DNA from: Bacteroidota bacterium
GTDB taxonomy: Bacteria; Bacteroidota; Bacteroidia; Chitinophagales; Chitinophagaceae
Reading direction: 5' to 3'
Length of the DNA: 64,000 nt
Assembly (NCBI GenBank): GCA_030706685.1
Contig: JAUZOA010000002.1
Location: 62,001-126,000 of the forward strand
The notes beneath the pieces are model-generated. The model was not told the DNA's origin. It was given only the letters and a program-made list of their open reading frames with translations, and did no database searches. The position numbers and the translations under genes were made by a program. Positions 1 to 9,629 of the stretch are shown in pieces (the stretch's first letter is position 1; each line of letters starts with the position of its first letter).

Positions 1-594
<594 letters not shown>

Positions 595-833
595 TAAGAA
601 TATAATAATCGATCATCGCTTACGCAGCCGGCGGGTGATTATATTTTCTTAACCTTCACTTGACCCCGACAACCGCGGAAGCATATTTATTGAAAAAGGT
701 AAAATTTCAGACCAGTGAAAGAAGCTTATCAGGAGTTACCTGTTTTTATGGACTCTTTCTAAGGATTAAGGAAATGGTCAAGCGCCTCAGTCCGTCGTTC
801 TTAAATAATTTTTCATCTTTAAGAAAAGCAAGA

Positions 834-888
834 CGGGCCGCAGCGCTTTCTTGAGCTTTGAATAACACGAAGCGAAGACTGCGGCCCG
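834..888. repeat. Perfect 10-bp inverted repeat (CGGGCCGCAG ... CTGCGGCCCG), 35-nt loop
   Basis: CGGGCCGCAG at 834-843 and its reverse complement at 879-888, in the non-coding gap between tnaA and nifJ. Confidence 0.6.
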
Positions 889-974
889 AAGTACTTCAAA
901 TAGATTGTCTATTCGCAATAGGAAATGTACAGCGATCAGAGATGTTCTTCATCGAATCGGCTTGACTTTTTTGC

Positions 975-1005
975 TCCACTTTTTGTGTCGAAGACAAAGA
1001 GTGGA
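975..1005. repeat. Imperfect hairpin (TCCACTTTTTGTGTC / GACAAAGAGTGGA)
   Basis: Near-palindrome read directly in the intergenic sequence. Confidence 0.4.
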
Positions 1006-1068
1006 ATAACCTTTACGGGATAAAGAAAGTTTTCCGTATTAAACCCACACCAATCACAAGAAAAGGAA

Positions 1069-1088
1069 GCCCGGGAAGAATCCCGGGC
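1069..1088 (-). terminator. Hairpin downstream of nifJ (GCCCGGGA-AGAA-TCCCGGGC)
   Basis: Perfect 8-bp GC-rich stem with AGAA loop. On the minus strand it is followed by a pyrimidine-rich tract, just past the nifJ stop. Confidence 0.6.
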
Positions 1089-1120
1089 CGTCGTTATACC
1101 TACTAAATATATAAGAAAAC

Positions 1121-4100
1121 TTATAATGCTTTAAGAGCTTCGATCCTCTCCCAATGGAGCTGGATACCTTCATTAGCCATAGCCAGGAACTCAGTGGCCC
1201 TTTCAGGGTAATTGTTCTTGATGGTAGCAAACCGGTTCTCATGATACAAGAACTCATTTAATGCCACGGAAGGCGGTTTACTGTCAATCACGAATCGCTG
1301 CCCTTTTTCTTTCAATGGATTGAAACGGATCAATGGCCAATAGCCGGTTTTCACGGCAAGACCCTGCTGCTCATTTCCATGACACATATCATAACCGTGC
1401 GCGATGCAATGACTATAAGCTATGATAAGGGAAGGACCGGGATAAGCTTCTGCTTCCAGGATAGTCTTGAGCGCATGAACATCATTGGCGCCCATCGCTA
1501 TCTGCGCTACATAAGCGCCACCATGCGCGATGGCCTGCATGGCGAGATCCTTCTTACCAGTTGTCTTTCCTTTGATGGAGAACTTTGCGCTGGCGCCGAC
1601 AGGAGATGCTTTTGATTTCTGCCCGCCGGTATTGGAATAAACTTCTGTATCCATTACCAGTATGTTTACATTCTCACCAGTACTGAGCACATGGTCCAGG
1701 CCACCAAAGCCAATATCATAAGCCCATCCGTCACCACCTACTATCCATACTGATTTCTTTTCGAGGAATTCAGCGACCTGGTAGAGACGATAGGATTCTT
1801 CTGTTTGTATACTGCGCAACCTCTTCTTTAATTCATTGACATTGGTGCGTTGCTGTATCAACTCGGCCTCAGAATCCCGGCGACTATCGGGATCTGCATT
1901 CAGCAAAATAGCATCGGTCAGTTCGCTGCCTATTTCTTCACGCAGATTCTTCAATAAACGCAGGGCCATGTCTCTTTTCTTATCTGTCGCCAGTTTGATG
2001 CCTAATCCAAATTCCGCATTGTCTTCGAACAAGGAGTTGGCCCATGCCGGCCCATGACCTTCATGATCCGTACTCCACGGTGTGGTAGGCAGGTTGGCTC
2101 CGAAGATGGAAGAACAGCCTGTCGCATTGGATACGATCATCCTGTCGCCAAAGAGTTGAGTGAGCAATTTTAAATAAGGCGTTTCACCACAACCACTGCA
2201 GGCGCCGGAAAATTCGAATAAAGGTTCCAGTAATTGTGAGCCTTTCACCGTTCCTTTATTCACTCTTGTACGGTCAATATCCGGAAGTGTCAGGAAATAA
2301 TCCCAGTTTTCCTTTTCCATTTCTTTTAACGGGATCACATCCTTCATATCAATGGCTTTATGCCCCGGCTCGGTCTTGCTTTCTATCGGGCAAACTTCTG
2401 TGCAGAGTTTACAACCGGTGCAATCTTCCACGGATACCTGCAAAGTATAAGCCTCTTTATCTTTAAAGAATTCTTTACCGATCGGGTCAGTATGTTTAAA
2501 GAATGCCGGTGCATCGGGCAACCAGTCGCGGTCATATACTTTTACGCGGATAGCGGCATGCGGGCAAACAAAATAACATTTGCCGCATTGGGAACATAAT
2601 TCAGGATCCCATACCGGCACCTGGTCAGCAATATTTCTTTTTTCCCATCTGGTAGTACCGGAAGGATAAGTACCGTCCACCGGGAATGCGCTTACCGGCA
2701 GTTCATCCCCTTCACCGGCAATGATCTTGCCCAATACCTGCTGTACAAAATCGGGCGCATTGAGAGAAACTGGCGCTTCAATCTCTTTATTGCCTGTTTC
2801 AAATTTTGAATAATCTATTTTATGAAGATTCGCTAATGTCTGGTCAACCGCCTGGTAATTCTTCTTTACCACATCTTCTCCCTTACGTCCGTATGTCTTT
2901 TTAATCGCGCTCTTGATATATTGAATGGCCAGGTCTCTTGTCATCACATTGGAAATGGCAAAGAAGCAGGTTTGGAGTACCGAATTAATACGGGAACCCA
3001 TCCCTGCTTCCTTCGCAACCTTAGAGGCATTAATAACATAAAATTTCAGTTTCTTATGGACGATTTCCTGTTGGATCTTCTTCGGTAATTGATCCCATAT
3101 TTCTTCAACAAGGTAAGGAGCATTCAATAAAAACGTAGCGCCTTCTTCCGCGTATTTCAATACATCATATTTCTTCAGGTAATTAAAATGATGACAGGCG
3201 ACGAAATTGGCGGAGTTAATAAGATAAGTAGATTGTATCGGGTGATCGCTGAAACGCAAATGCGAAACCGTCAATGAGCCGGATTTCTTGGAATCATACA
3301 CAAAATATCCCTGTACATAATTATCGGTGACTTCACCAATGATCTTAATCGTATTCTTATTGGCCCCAACTGTTCCATCGGCGCCAAGACCGTAGAACAA
3401 ACCACGGAAGAGATGCTGGTTTTCAATGGAAAAATCGTTGTCCCAGGGCAGACTGGTATGTGTCACATCGTCTTCAATACCGATAGTAAAACTATTCTTA
3501 GGTCTTTCTTTTTTCAATTCATCAAATACCGCTTTCACCATGCCCGGGTTAAATTCTTTGGAAGCAAGGCCATATCTTCCGCCGATTACCGTTGGCATCT
3601 CGTATTTCCAGCCGTTATGCAATGCACCGACCACATCCATATATAAAGGCTCGCCGATCGCTCCGGGCTCTTTGCAACGGTCGAGCACCGCGATCTTTTG
3701 TACCGTATTCGGAATAGCATCAATAAAATGCTGTATGGAGAATGGGCGATACAGGTGAATATTCAGGTAACCTACTTTTTCTCCACGGTCATTAAGATAA
3801 TCCGTCATTTCGTGAACGGGACCTGTTCCTGAACCCATGATAATAATGATCCTGTCCGCTTCAGGATGTCCATAATATTCGAATAATTTATAGGAACGAC
3901 CGGTGAGCTCTTCAAACTTTTTCATCATGGCCTGAACAATCCCCGGGGTCTCCTGGTAATATTTATTTGCTGCTTCACGACCCTGGAAAAATACATCAGG
4001 ATTCTGGGCCGTACCACGAACAAAAGGATGTTCGGGATTCAATGCCCTTTTACGATGTTTGCTTACTTCTTCTTCATCTATCATTTCCCGGATAGAATCT

Positions 4101-4708
4101 TCGGGAATCAATTCCACCTTGTTCAATTCATGTGAAGTGCGGAAGCCGTCAAAAATATTCAGGAAAGGAACCCTTGATTTAAATGTTGAGGCAGTCGCGA
4201 TCATGGCCATATCCATCGCTTCCTGCGGATTATTGCCAAATAACATGGCAAAGCCGGTAGGTCTTGTTGCCATTACATCACTGTGATCGCCAAAAATAGA
4301 AAGCGCATGGGTGGCAAGGGCCCTTGCGGCAATATGAAAAACAACAGGTGTCAATTCACCCGCGATCTTATACATATTGGGTATCATCAGCAATAAACCC
4401 TGCGAAGAAGTGAAAGTGGATGCCAGCGCACCGCCCTGTAAAGCACCGTGAATAGCTCCGGCGGCGCCGGCTTCGCTTTGCATTTCGATGATCTTGGGTA
4501 TTTCGCCGTAAATATTTTTTACCTCATTACTGCTCCATTCGTCGGCCAATTCTCCCATGGAGGAGGAGGGGGTGATGGGATAAATAGCACAGACTTCGCT
4601 GGTCCGGTAGGCAACATAAGCCGCAGCTTCATTACCATCCATAATCGCCGTAACTACTTCTTTTTGACCGGGGTTTTCTGAGATTTCGGGTTTGGTGATC
4701 GTCTCCAT
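1121..4708 (-). CDS. nifJ: Pyruvate:ferredoxin (flavodoxin) oxidoreductase
   Basis: 1195-aa ORF with the full single-chain PFOR layout: YPITPSSSMGELADEW, two 4Fe-4S motifs (CSQCGKCYFVCP, CTGCKLCTEVCP), and a C-terminal TPP domain (CSGCGETPYLKLLTQLFGDRM, NATGCSSI). Confidence 0.97.
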   Translation of the reverse strand: METITKPEISENPGQKEVVTAIMDGNEAAAYVAYRTSEVCAIYPITPSSSMGELADEWSSNEVKNIYGEIPKIIEMQSEAGAAGAIHGALQGGALASTFTSSQGLLLMIPNMYKIAGELTPVVFHIAARALATHALSIFGDHSDVMATRPTGFAMLFGNNPQEAMDMAMIATASTFKSRVPFLNIFDGFRTSHELNKVELIPEDSIREMIDEEEVSKHRKRALNPEHPFVRGTAQNPDVFFQGREAANKYYQETPGIVQAMMKKFEELTGRSYKLFEYYGHPEADRIIIIMGSGTGPVHEMTDYLNDRGEKVGYLNIHLYRPFSIQHFIDAIPNTVQKIAVLDRCKEPGAIGEPLYMDVVGALHNGWKYEMPTVIGGRYGLASKEFNPGMVKAVFDELKKERPKNSFTIGIEDDVTHTSLPWDNDFSIENQHLFRGLFYGLGADGTVGANKNTIKIIGEVTDNYVQGYFVYDSKKSGSLTVSHLRFSDHPIQSTYLINSANFVACHHFNYLKKYDVLKYAEEGATFLLNAPYLVEEIWDQLPKKIQQEIVHKKLKFYVINASKVAKEAGMGSRINSVLQTCFFAISNVMTRDLAIQYIKSAIKKTYGRKGEDVVKKNYQAVDQTLANLHKIDYSKFETGNKEIEAPVSLNAPDFVQQVLGKIIAGEGDELPVSAFPVDGTYPSGTTRWEKRNIADQVPVWDPELCSQCGKCYFVCPHAAIRVKVYDRDWLPDAPAFFKHTDPIGKEFFKDKEAYTLQVSVEDCTGCKLCTEVCPIESKTEPGHKAIDMKDVIPLKEMEKENWDYFLTLPDIDRTRVNKGTVKGSQLLEPLFEFSGACSGCGETPYLKLLTQLFGDRMIVSNATGCSSIFGANLPTTPWSTDHEGHGPAWANSLFEDNAEFGLGIKLATDKKRDMALRLLKNLREEIGSELTDAILLNADPDSRRDSEAELIQQRTNVNELKKRLRSIQTEESYRLYQVAEFLEKKSVWIVGGDGWAYDIGFGGLDHVLSTGENVNILVMDTEVYSNTGGQKSKASPVGASAKFSIKGKTTGKKDLAMQAIAHGGAYVAQIAMGANDVHALKTILEAEAYPGPSLIIAYSHCIAHGYDMCHGNEQQGLAVKTGYWPLIRFNPLKEKGQRFVIDSKPPSVALNEFLYHENRFATIKNNYPERATEFLAMANEGIQLHWERIEALKAL

Positions 4709-4910
4709 AAAACATGTTTTTTAGCCTGAGAAAGATGGCACAAAGTAGAAAGTACAGGGATACTGGCGGATGACCTGCATCAGGCCTAAACTTGATTTTA
4801 AATGGTTGTATCTCAGAAAGGCATGGCAAAAAGGAGAAAAGCCGGATAATTTGGCAGCCGGGCAAGATTTTTTATTTAAGAGGAACGGGCCAGTAGTACC
4901 TTTTTATAAT

Positions 4911-4940
4911 AAAAAAAGCAGCCATTTCATGCTGCCTGAA
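4911..4940 (-). terminator. Rho-independent terminator downstream of glyS
   Basis: On the minus strand GGCAGCATGAAATGGCTGC is followed by TTTTTTT, 24 nt past the glyS stop. Confidence 0.7.
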
Positions 4941-4963
4941 TTATTAATAAGATGGCCCGACCG

Positions 4964-6433
4964 TTAATTAGTACTTTCTAAAACTATTCTTTTTATTTCC
5001 GTGAGCGGCACCCTTTCCTGTTGCATCGAATCCCGGTGACGGATCGTGACCGTATTATCTTCCTTAGTCTGCTGATCCACTGTTACACAAAAAGGAGTAC
5101 CAATGGCATCCATACGACGATAGCGCTTACCTATTGTATCTTTTTCTTCATAAAAACAACGGAAATGAGATTTACAATCATCCATGATTTTCCGGGCTAT
5201 CTCCGGCAACCCATCTTTTTTTACCAATGGCAATACAGCCAGTTTCATGGGCGCCAGTTTGGGCGGAAATCTTAATACCACCCGGCTGTCCTGCTTTTCC
5301 GGTGTACTCAGGTCTTCTTCTGTATAGGCATTACTCATTACCAACAAGAACATCCTGTCCAGCCCAATAGATGTTTCAATCACATAAGGAATATAATTAC
5401 CATAAGGCTTGCCGGTCTTTTCATCTATATCATTGTCGAAATATTGCATTTTCTTTTTGCTGTATTCCTGGTGATTCTTCAAATCAAAATCGGTCCTGGA
5501 ATGAATACCTTCCACTTCCTTGAACCCGATCGGGAATTCAAATTCAATATCACAAGCCGCATCGGCATAATGCGCCAACTTGATATGATCATGAAAACGA
5601 TATTTCTCTTTGGCCGTTCCCAGGCTCAAATGCCATTTCAATCTTTCCGCTTTCCAGTATTCATACCATTCCTTCTGTGTGCCGGGACGGATAAAGAACT
5701 GCATTTCCATTTGCTCAAATTCCCGCATACGGAAAATAAATTGCCGGGCGACAATTTCATTGCGAAATGCTTTTCCGATCTGCGCGATGCCAAAGGGGAT
5801 TTTCATTCTTCCCGTCTTCTGCACGTTTAAGAAATTGACAAAAATGCCCTGTGCCGTTTCAGGACGGAGGTAAACTTTATTGTCTTCATCATCTGCAGAA
5901 ACAGTAGAACCAAATTCGGTGGAGAACATCAGGTTGAACTGGCGGATATCGGTCCAGTTGGCCGTGCCGCTAATGGAACATTTAATGCCGTGATCCAATA
6001 TCAGTTTTCTTAATCCTTCGAAATCGTCTTTGGCCAACAGTTTGTCCATGTCTTCCAGCAGCGCTTTGGCCTCATCCAAACGACCATCTTTTTCCATCAG
6101 TTCTGCGTGGCCTTCGATTAAATGATCAACCCTATATCTTTTTTTGCTGTCTTTATTATCTATCATCGGGTCGTTGAAATTATCAACATGCCCGCTGGCC
6201 TTCCAGGTAGTGGGATGCATGAAGATGGCGGCGTCAATACCCACGATATTCTCATTCATGCGGGTCATGCTATTCCACCAGTAATCCTTGATATTCTTTT
6301 TGAGCTCGCTTCCCCATTGACCATAATCATATACCGCCTGCAGGCCGTCGTAGATCTCGCTCGAAGGAAAAATAAAACCATATTCTTTGCAATGCGAAAT
6401 GATCGCCTGGAACTTGTTACTGTCTGTTGCCAT
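4964..6433 (-). CDS. glyS: Glycine--tRNA ligase (single-chain type)
   Basis: 489-aa class II aaRS: YDYGQWGSELKKNIKDYWW, LRPETAQGIFVNF, FRNEI, and a C-terminal anticodon-binding domain. Confidence 0.95.
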   Translation of the reverse strand: MATDSNKFQAIISHCKEYGFIFPSSEIYDGLQAVYDYGQWGSELKKNIKDYWWNSMTRMNENIVGIDAAIFMHPTTWKASGHVDNFNDPMIDNKDSKKRYRVDHLIEGHAELMEKDGRLDEAKALLEDMDKLLAKDDFEGLRKLILDHGIKCSISGTANWTDIRQFNLMFSTEFGSTVSADDEDNKVYLRPETAQGIFVNFLNVQKTGRMKIPFGIAQIGKAFRNEIVARQFIFRMREFEQMEMQFFIRPGTQKEWYEYWKAERLKWHLSLGTAKEKYRFHDHIKLAHYADAACDIEFEFPIGFKEVEGIHSRTDFDLKNHQEYSKKKMQYFDNDIDEKTGKPYGNYIPYVIETSIGLDRMFLLVMSNAYTEEDLSTPEKQDSRVVLRFPPKLAPMKLAVLPLVKKDGLPEIARKIMDDCKSHFRCFYEEKDTIGKRYRRMDAIGTPFCVTVDQQTKEDNTVTIRHRDSMQQERVPLTEIKRIVLESTN

Positions 6434-6645
6434 AGTGGCGGCAAAAATAAGCCAGAACGGGGATTTATGCCATTAAAAAGATTACCGGATAACCTGTCAA
6501 TTTAGTCAGTAACTAACTATTCGGGTCTCGTCATTCCGACAAAAGAAGAATCTCAGGATATTCGTTCCTCAGCATGGTATCAATCTAAAAGATTGATGTT
6601 ACATTGAGAATTTGAAACTCATCCTTTACCGGTTACCGGAACATC

Positions 6646-7086
6646 TTACCCGAATCCATTCATTCCAAATTTATAATGCGTTTTGTGTACGAGGTTAACG
6701 GTCATTTCAAAAAAGCATTGCCCCCCATCGTCAACCATGTCCCTGCTAAAGAGTCTATGTTTCCAGTCGGGAAAATATTCTATTATTCCACTGCAAAAAC
6801 AATTGATCCAAACCTCCTTTTCGCCTGCCAGGTTCAAATGTGGGCCAAGCTGAAAATGATAATCCTTCAGCCTGATCTTCTTCAGTAAGCTGGTACTACT
6901 AATTGTTTCCAGGAATATTTTCTCTGCCTTTGAAATTTCTTCCCCTGGTAAAGGAACGGGTTGGGAGCTATCAGCCTGGAAAATGGCAGCGCGGAATGTA
7001 TCCAAAAAAAGCGCCGGCGAATCATTTACCTGGGCCGAAGCGCGGATACACAGGAGGAAAAACAGGATGGTAGTATTTTTTTTCAT
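6646..7086 (-). CDS. Hypothetical secreted protein
   Basis: 146-aa ORF with an N-terminal signal peptide (MKKNTTILFFLLCIRASAQ). Confidence 0.65.
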   Translation of the reverse strand: MKKNTTILFFLLCIRASAQVNDSPALFLDTFRAAIFQADSSQPVPLPGEEISKAEKIFLETISSTSLLKKIRLKDYHFQLGPHLNLAGEKEVWINCFCSGIIEYFPDWKHRLFSRDMVDDGGQCFFEMTVNLVHKTHYKFGMNGFG

Positions 7087-7133
7087 ACTCCCGGAAGATG
7101 ATTCGTGAACAAAGATTACATAATATATCCGGG

Positions 7134-7460
7134 CTATTTCAGTTTCTCATTATTCTGGTGCCTCTCTGCATCCCTTATATTTTTCTTCTCGAAGTTTTTT
7201 TGCAATGCATCCGTCAGGTCAACCCCTGTTTGATTAGCCAAACAGATCAATACCCATAATACATCCGCCATTTCATCAGCCATGTTTTTGTTCTTATCCG
7301 ATTCTTTGAACGACTGGTCGCCATAGGTACGGGCCATGATGCGGGCCAGCTCCCCCACTTCTTCAGTAAGTATCGCCATATTCGTCAATTCGCTGAAATA
7401 GCGTACCCCAACGGTTTTGATCCATTGATCCACCTGCTGCTGCGCATCCCGGATAGTCAT
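7134..7460 (-). CDS. MazG-like nucleotide pyrophosphohydrolase
   Basis: EEVGELARIMA...DEMADVLWVLICLANQTGVDL is the all-alpha NTP-PPase (MazG-like) metal-binding pattern. Start trimmed to MTIRDAQQQV. Confidence 0.85.
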   Translation of the reverse strand: MTIRDAQQQVDQWIKTVGVRYFSELTNMAILTEEVGELARIMARTYGDQSFKESDKNKNMADEMADVLWVLICLANQTGVDLTDALQKNFEKKNIRDAERHQNNEKLK

Positions 7461-7584
7461 AACAAAGTTTTTAGAAAATATTTGCAATATAGCATGATTC
7501 TTGCCGTTTTAGCGACCCGTTCCTCACCCATTTATCCTTTGAAAGAATAAAATCAGTTTATCTAAAACCACATTTTAGTATTCT

Positions 7585-7926
7585 ATGACTTTACTGTCCG
7601 CCCGCCAATTCACGTCCATTCTTGCGATCGCGTTGTTATTTGTCCTTGCCGAGGTACAACCAGCCCTGGCCCGGGCCAGCATGGATACAGGAGCCGGTAA
7701 GCCTTATAAGATCCTTACTTCCGGCAAACAAGTCACCGTAAAAAGTACGCGTGACATTAAAAACGTCATGGTATGGACAGCCAGTGGTCACCGTATCGTA
7801 GAACAAAGGGAAATCAATGCAAATTCTTTCAGCTTTCATGTCGACAATATCAACGAAAAATTCTTCTTCCTGATGATACAATATGAGGGACAGAAGCCAT
7901 TCACGGAAAAAATAGGAGTGCGGTAG
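7585..7926 (+). CDS. Small exported protein made mainly of a T9SS C-terminal-domain-like fold
   Basis: Signal peptide, then KPYKILTSGKQVTVKSTRDIKNVMVWTASGHRIVEQREINANSFSFHVDNINEKFFFLMIQYEGQKPFTEKIGVR. The pattern resembles type A sorting domains (V.V..TGR.V.....F.....G.Y.......G......K..V). Confidence 0.6.
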   Translation: MTLLSARQFTSILAIALLFVLAEVQPALARASMDTGAGKPYKILTSGKQVTVKSTRDIKNVMVWTASGHRIVEQREINANSFSFHVDNINEKFFFLMIQYEGQKPFTEKIGVR

Positions 7927-7954
7927 TGAGAGATCAGTGATCAGTCGTGAGGGG

Positions 7955-8407
7955 TTATTCTTTATTTTTTGTATCCATTACTATAGTTACCGGGCCATCG
8001 TTCAATAATTCCACTTTCATATCCGCTCCGAATTCCCCCGTTTTGACCGGCTGTCCAAGATCGGCTGAAAGCTGCGCGATCATCTTCTCATACTGGGGTA
8101 TGGCTATCTCTGGTTTGCTTGCTTTGATATAACTGGGACGGTTCCCTTTTTTCGTGGAAGCATGCAACGTAAACTGGCTGACCAATAATATTTCTCCCTT
8201 TTTATCCTTTACCGATACATTCATCACCCCATTCTCATCGTTAAAAATGCGCAGGTTGACGATCTTGGCGCTGAGCCATTCAATGTCTTCATTTGTGTCA
8301 GCATCTTCAACACCTAGTAATACTAATAATCCGCTGCCGATCTGTGAATGTATACGATCGCCGATAGTAACACTGGCCCTGCTGACCCGCTGAATAACCG
8401 CTTTCAT
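7955..8407 (-). CDS. dtd: D-aminoacyl-tRNA deacylase
   Basis: MKAVIQRVSRASVTIGD...LLVLLGVEDADT...SQFTLHA..KKGNRPSY...VKTGEFGADMKVELLNDGPVTI: canonical DTD motifs (SQFTLxA, NxGPVT variant NDGPVTI). Confidence 0.96.
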   Translation of the reverse strand: MKAVIQRVSRASVTIGDRIHSQIGSGLLVLLGVEDADTNEDIEWLSAKIVNLRIFNDENGVMNVSVKDKKGEILLVSQFTLHASTKKGNRPSYIKASKPEIAIPQYEKMIAQLSADLGQPVKTGEFGADMKVELLNDGPVTIVMDTKNKE

Positions 8408-8462
8408 ACCGGCAAGATAAAAGTTTATCGCTTACTGGCTGCCAACTGGTTGCTGACTGTCC

Positions 8463-8834
8463 TTACCGCCTCTTCTTCAGTGGCCGTTTCTTACCATTGT
8501 GCGCTTCCTCTAATACTTCTACGAGTATCTCCGTATATCTCTTTTTATTTTTCCGCTTGAATTCCTGGATAGCTGCGTTAAAAACGCTTTTCCCCTTCTC
8601 CAGTTTATGCTTTTTTCTATACGCTTCTTTTTTCCCAGGATTCCTGCTGATCTCCTTCGCATAAGCCACTGCTTCTGCAAAATAATCACGTTGCGCACGC
8701 TGTTGCGGGGTTGTTTTTACATTGTCCATATCAGGCACCAATGTTACTACGGTGCCATAGGAGTATTGCTTAAAGATAAGGTTACCCACCCTTCCGCGGA
8801 TACCTTTCAAAGCTGAATTAGTGCTTCTTGCCAT
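8463..8834 (-). CDS. Small, highly basic uncharacterised Bacteroidota protein
   Basis: 123 aa, MARSTNSALKGIRGRVGNLIFKQYSYGTVVTLVPDM...QQRAQRDYFAEAVAYAKEI..., very Lys/Arg-rich with tail KKRPLKKRR. The G.(R/K)(V/I)GN(L/V) start and QRAQ.(Y/K)F region recall DUF6266-like Bacteroidota proteins (from memory, unverified). Confidence 0.75.
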   Translation of the reverse strand: MARSTNSALKGIRGRVGNLIFKQYSYGTVVTLVPDMDNVKTTPQQRAQRDYFAEAVAYAKEISRNPGKKEAYRKKHKLEKGKSVFNAAIQEFKRKNKKRYTEILVEVLEEAHNGKKRPLKKRR

Positions 8835-8869
8835 AATTATGAGTTCAAATATTGTAATAGTGTTTTAAT

Positions 8870-9023
8870 ACTCCGACATCCCTTCGATGATACTCCGGTG
8901 CTCATGCGGTAATCATGTAATGATCCTGCGGTGAGCATACGGTAAGCATACGGTCTTCTATATTTCATCCTTCGCTCATCCTTCATTAACCCTTCGTACA
9001 TCTTACAGTCATCATTCGTAATG
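8870..9023. repeat. Degenerate tandem array with exact 11-bp period, 14 units (possibly 16 from 8848)
   Basis: Units in strict 11-nt register from 8870: actccgacatc ccttcgatgat actccggtgct catgcggtaat catgtaatgat cctgcggtgag catacggtaag catacggtctt ctatatttcat ccttcgctcat ccttcattaac ccttcgtacat cttacagtcat cattcgtaatg. T at unit position 3 in 13/14 and C at position 5 in 12/14. Confidence 0.85.
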
Positions 9024-9127
9024 TAAATATAGTAAAATTCAACGAAACCCCTCCCCTACCCCACCTGTTGAATCCCCATTCGCTATTTCTGGTCATTCAG
9101 TGCTAATTTTGCTACTTTATAAGATGC

Positions 9128-9532
9128 ATGATTGATTTTTCTTCAGAAATACAATTCCAAACTACCCGCAGCGGCGGTAAGGGCGGCCAAAATGTAAACA
9201 AGGTGGAAACAGCTGTGATCGGCTCGCTACCGGTTGATACTTCTCTGCTATTGACCGAAGAGCAGAAATCGCTTGTAAAAGAAAAATTATCCAACCGCAT
9301 CACCTCGGATGGCTATCTCCAGGTAAAATCACAGGTACACCGTACGCAACTGGCCAATAAAGAAGAAGTCGTCGAAAAGATCAACCTGTTGATAGCAAAT
9401 GCCCTGAAAAAGAAAAAACCAAGAATAGCCACCCGCATAAGCAAAGCAGCAAAAGAAAAAAGACTGGAGTCTAAAAAGAAACAGGCAGATATAAAGGCAG
9501 GACGGAAGAGATTCAGGCCAGATGAGTATTGA
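9128..9532 (+). CDS. arfB: Alternative ribosome-rescue aminoacyl-tRNA hydrolase (ArfB/YaeJ/ICT1-like)
   Basis: TTRSGGKGGQNVNKVETAV is the GGQ class-I release factor-like motif; basic C-terminal tail (KKKPRIATRISKAAKEKRLESKKKQ). Confidence 0.93.
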   Translation: MIDFSSEIQFQTTRSGGKGGQNVNKVETAVIGSLPVDTSLLLTEEQKSLVKEKLSNRITSDGYLQVKSQVHRTQLANKEEVVEKINLLIANALKKKKPRIATRISKAAKEKRLESKKKQADIKAGRKRFRPDEY

Positions 9533-9629
9533 AACCCTGTCTCCGCCCCGGCGGAGGGCTTAGATTGAAAAGTCTTTCACTTAACGCATATTCTTTAAAG
9601 ATGAACGTTTATTATACCTGTAACTGAAT

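Noticed and set aside
660-854. 64-aa plus-strand ORF
   Set aside because: No protein-like features; overlaps a perfect inverted repeat in a non-coding gap.
8848-9023. Considered as CRISPR array, minisatellite or coding repeat
   Set aside because: Units are 11 bp with no spacers (not CRISPR), too diverged for a recent minisatellite, and period 11 breaks reading frame. Kept as a separate class of finding.
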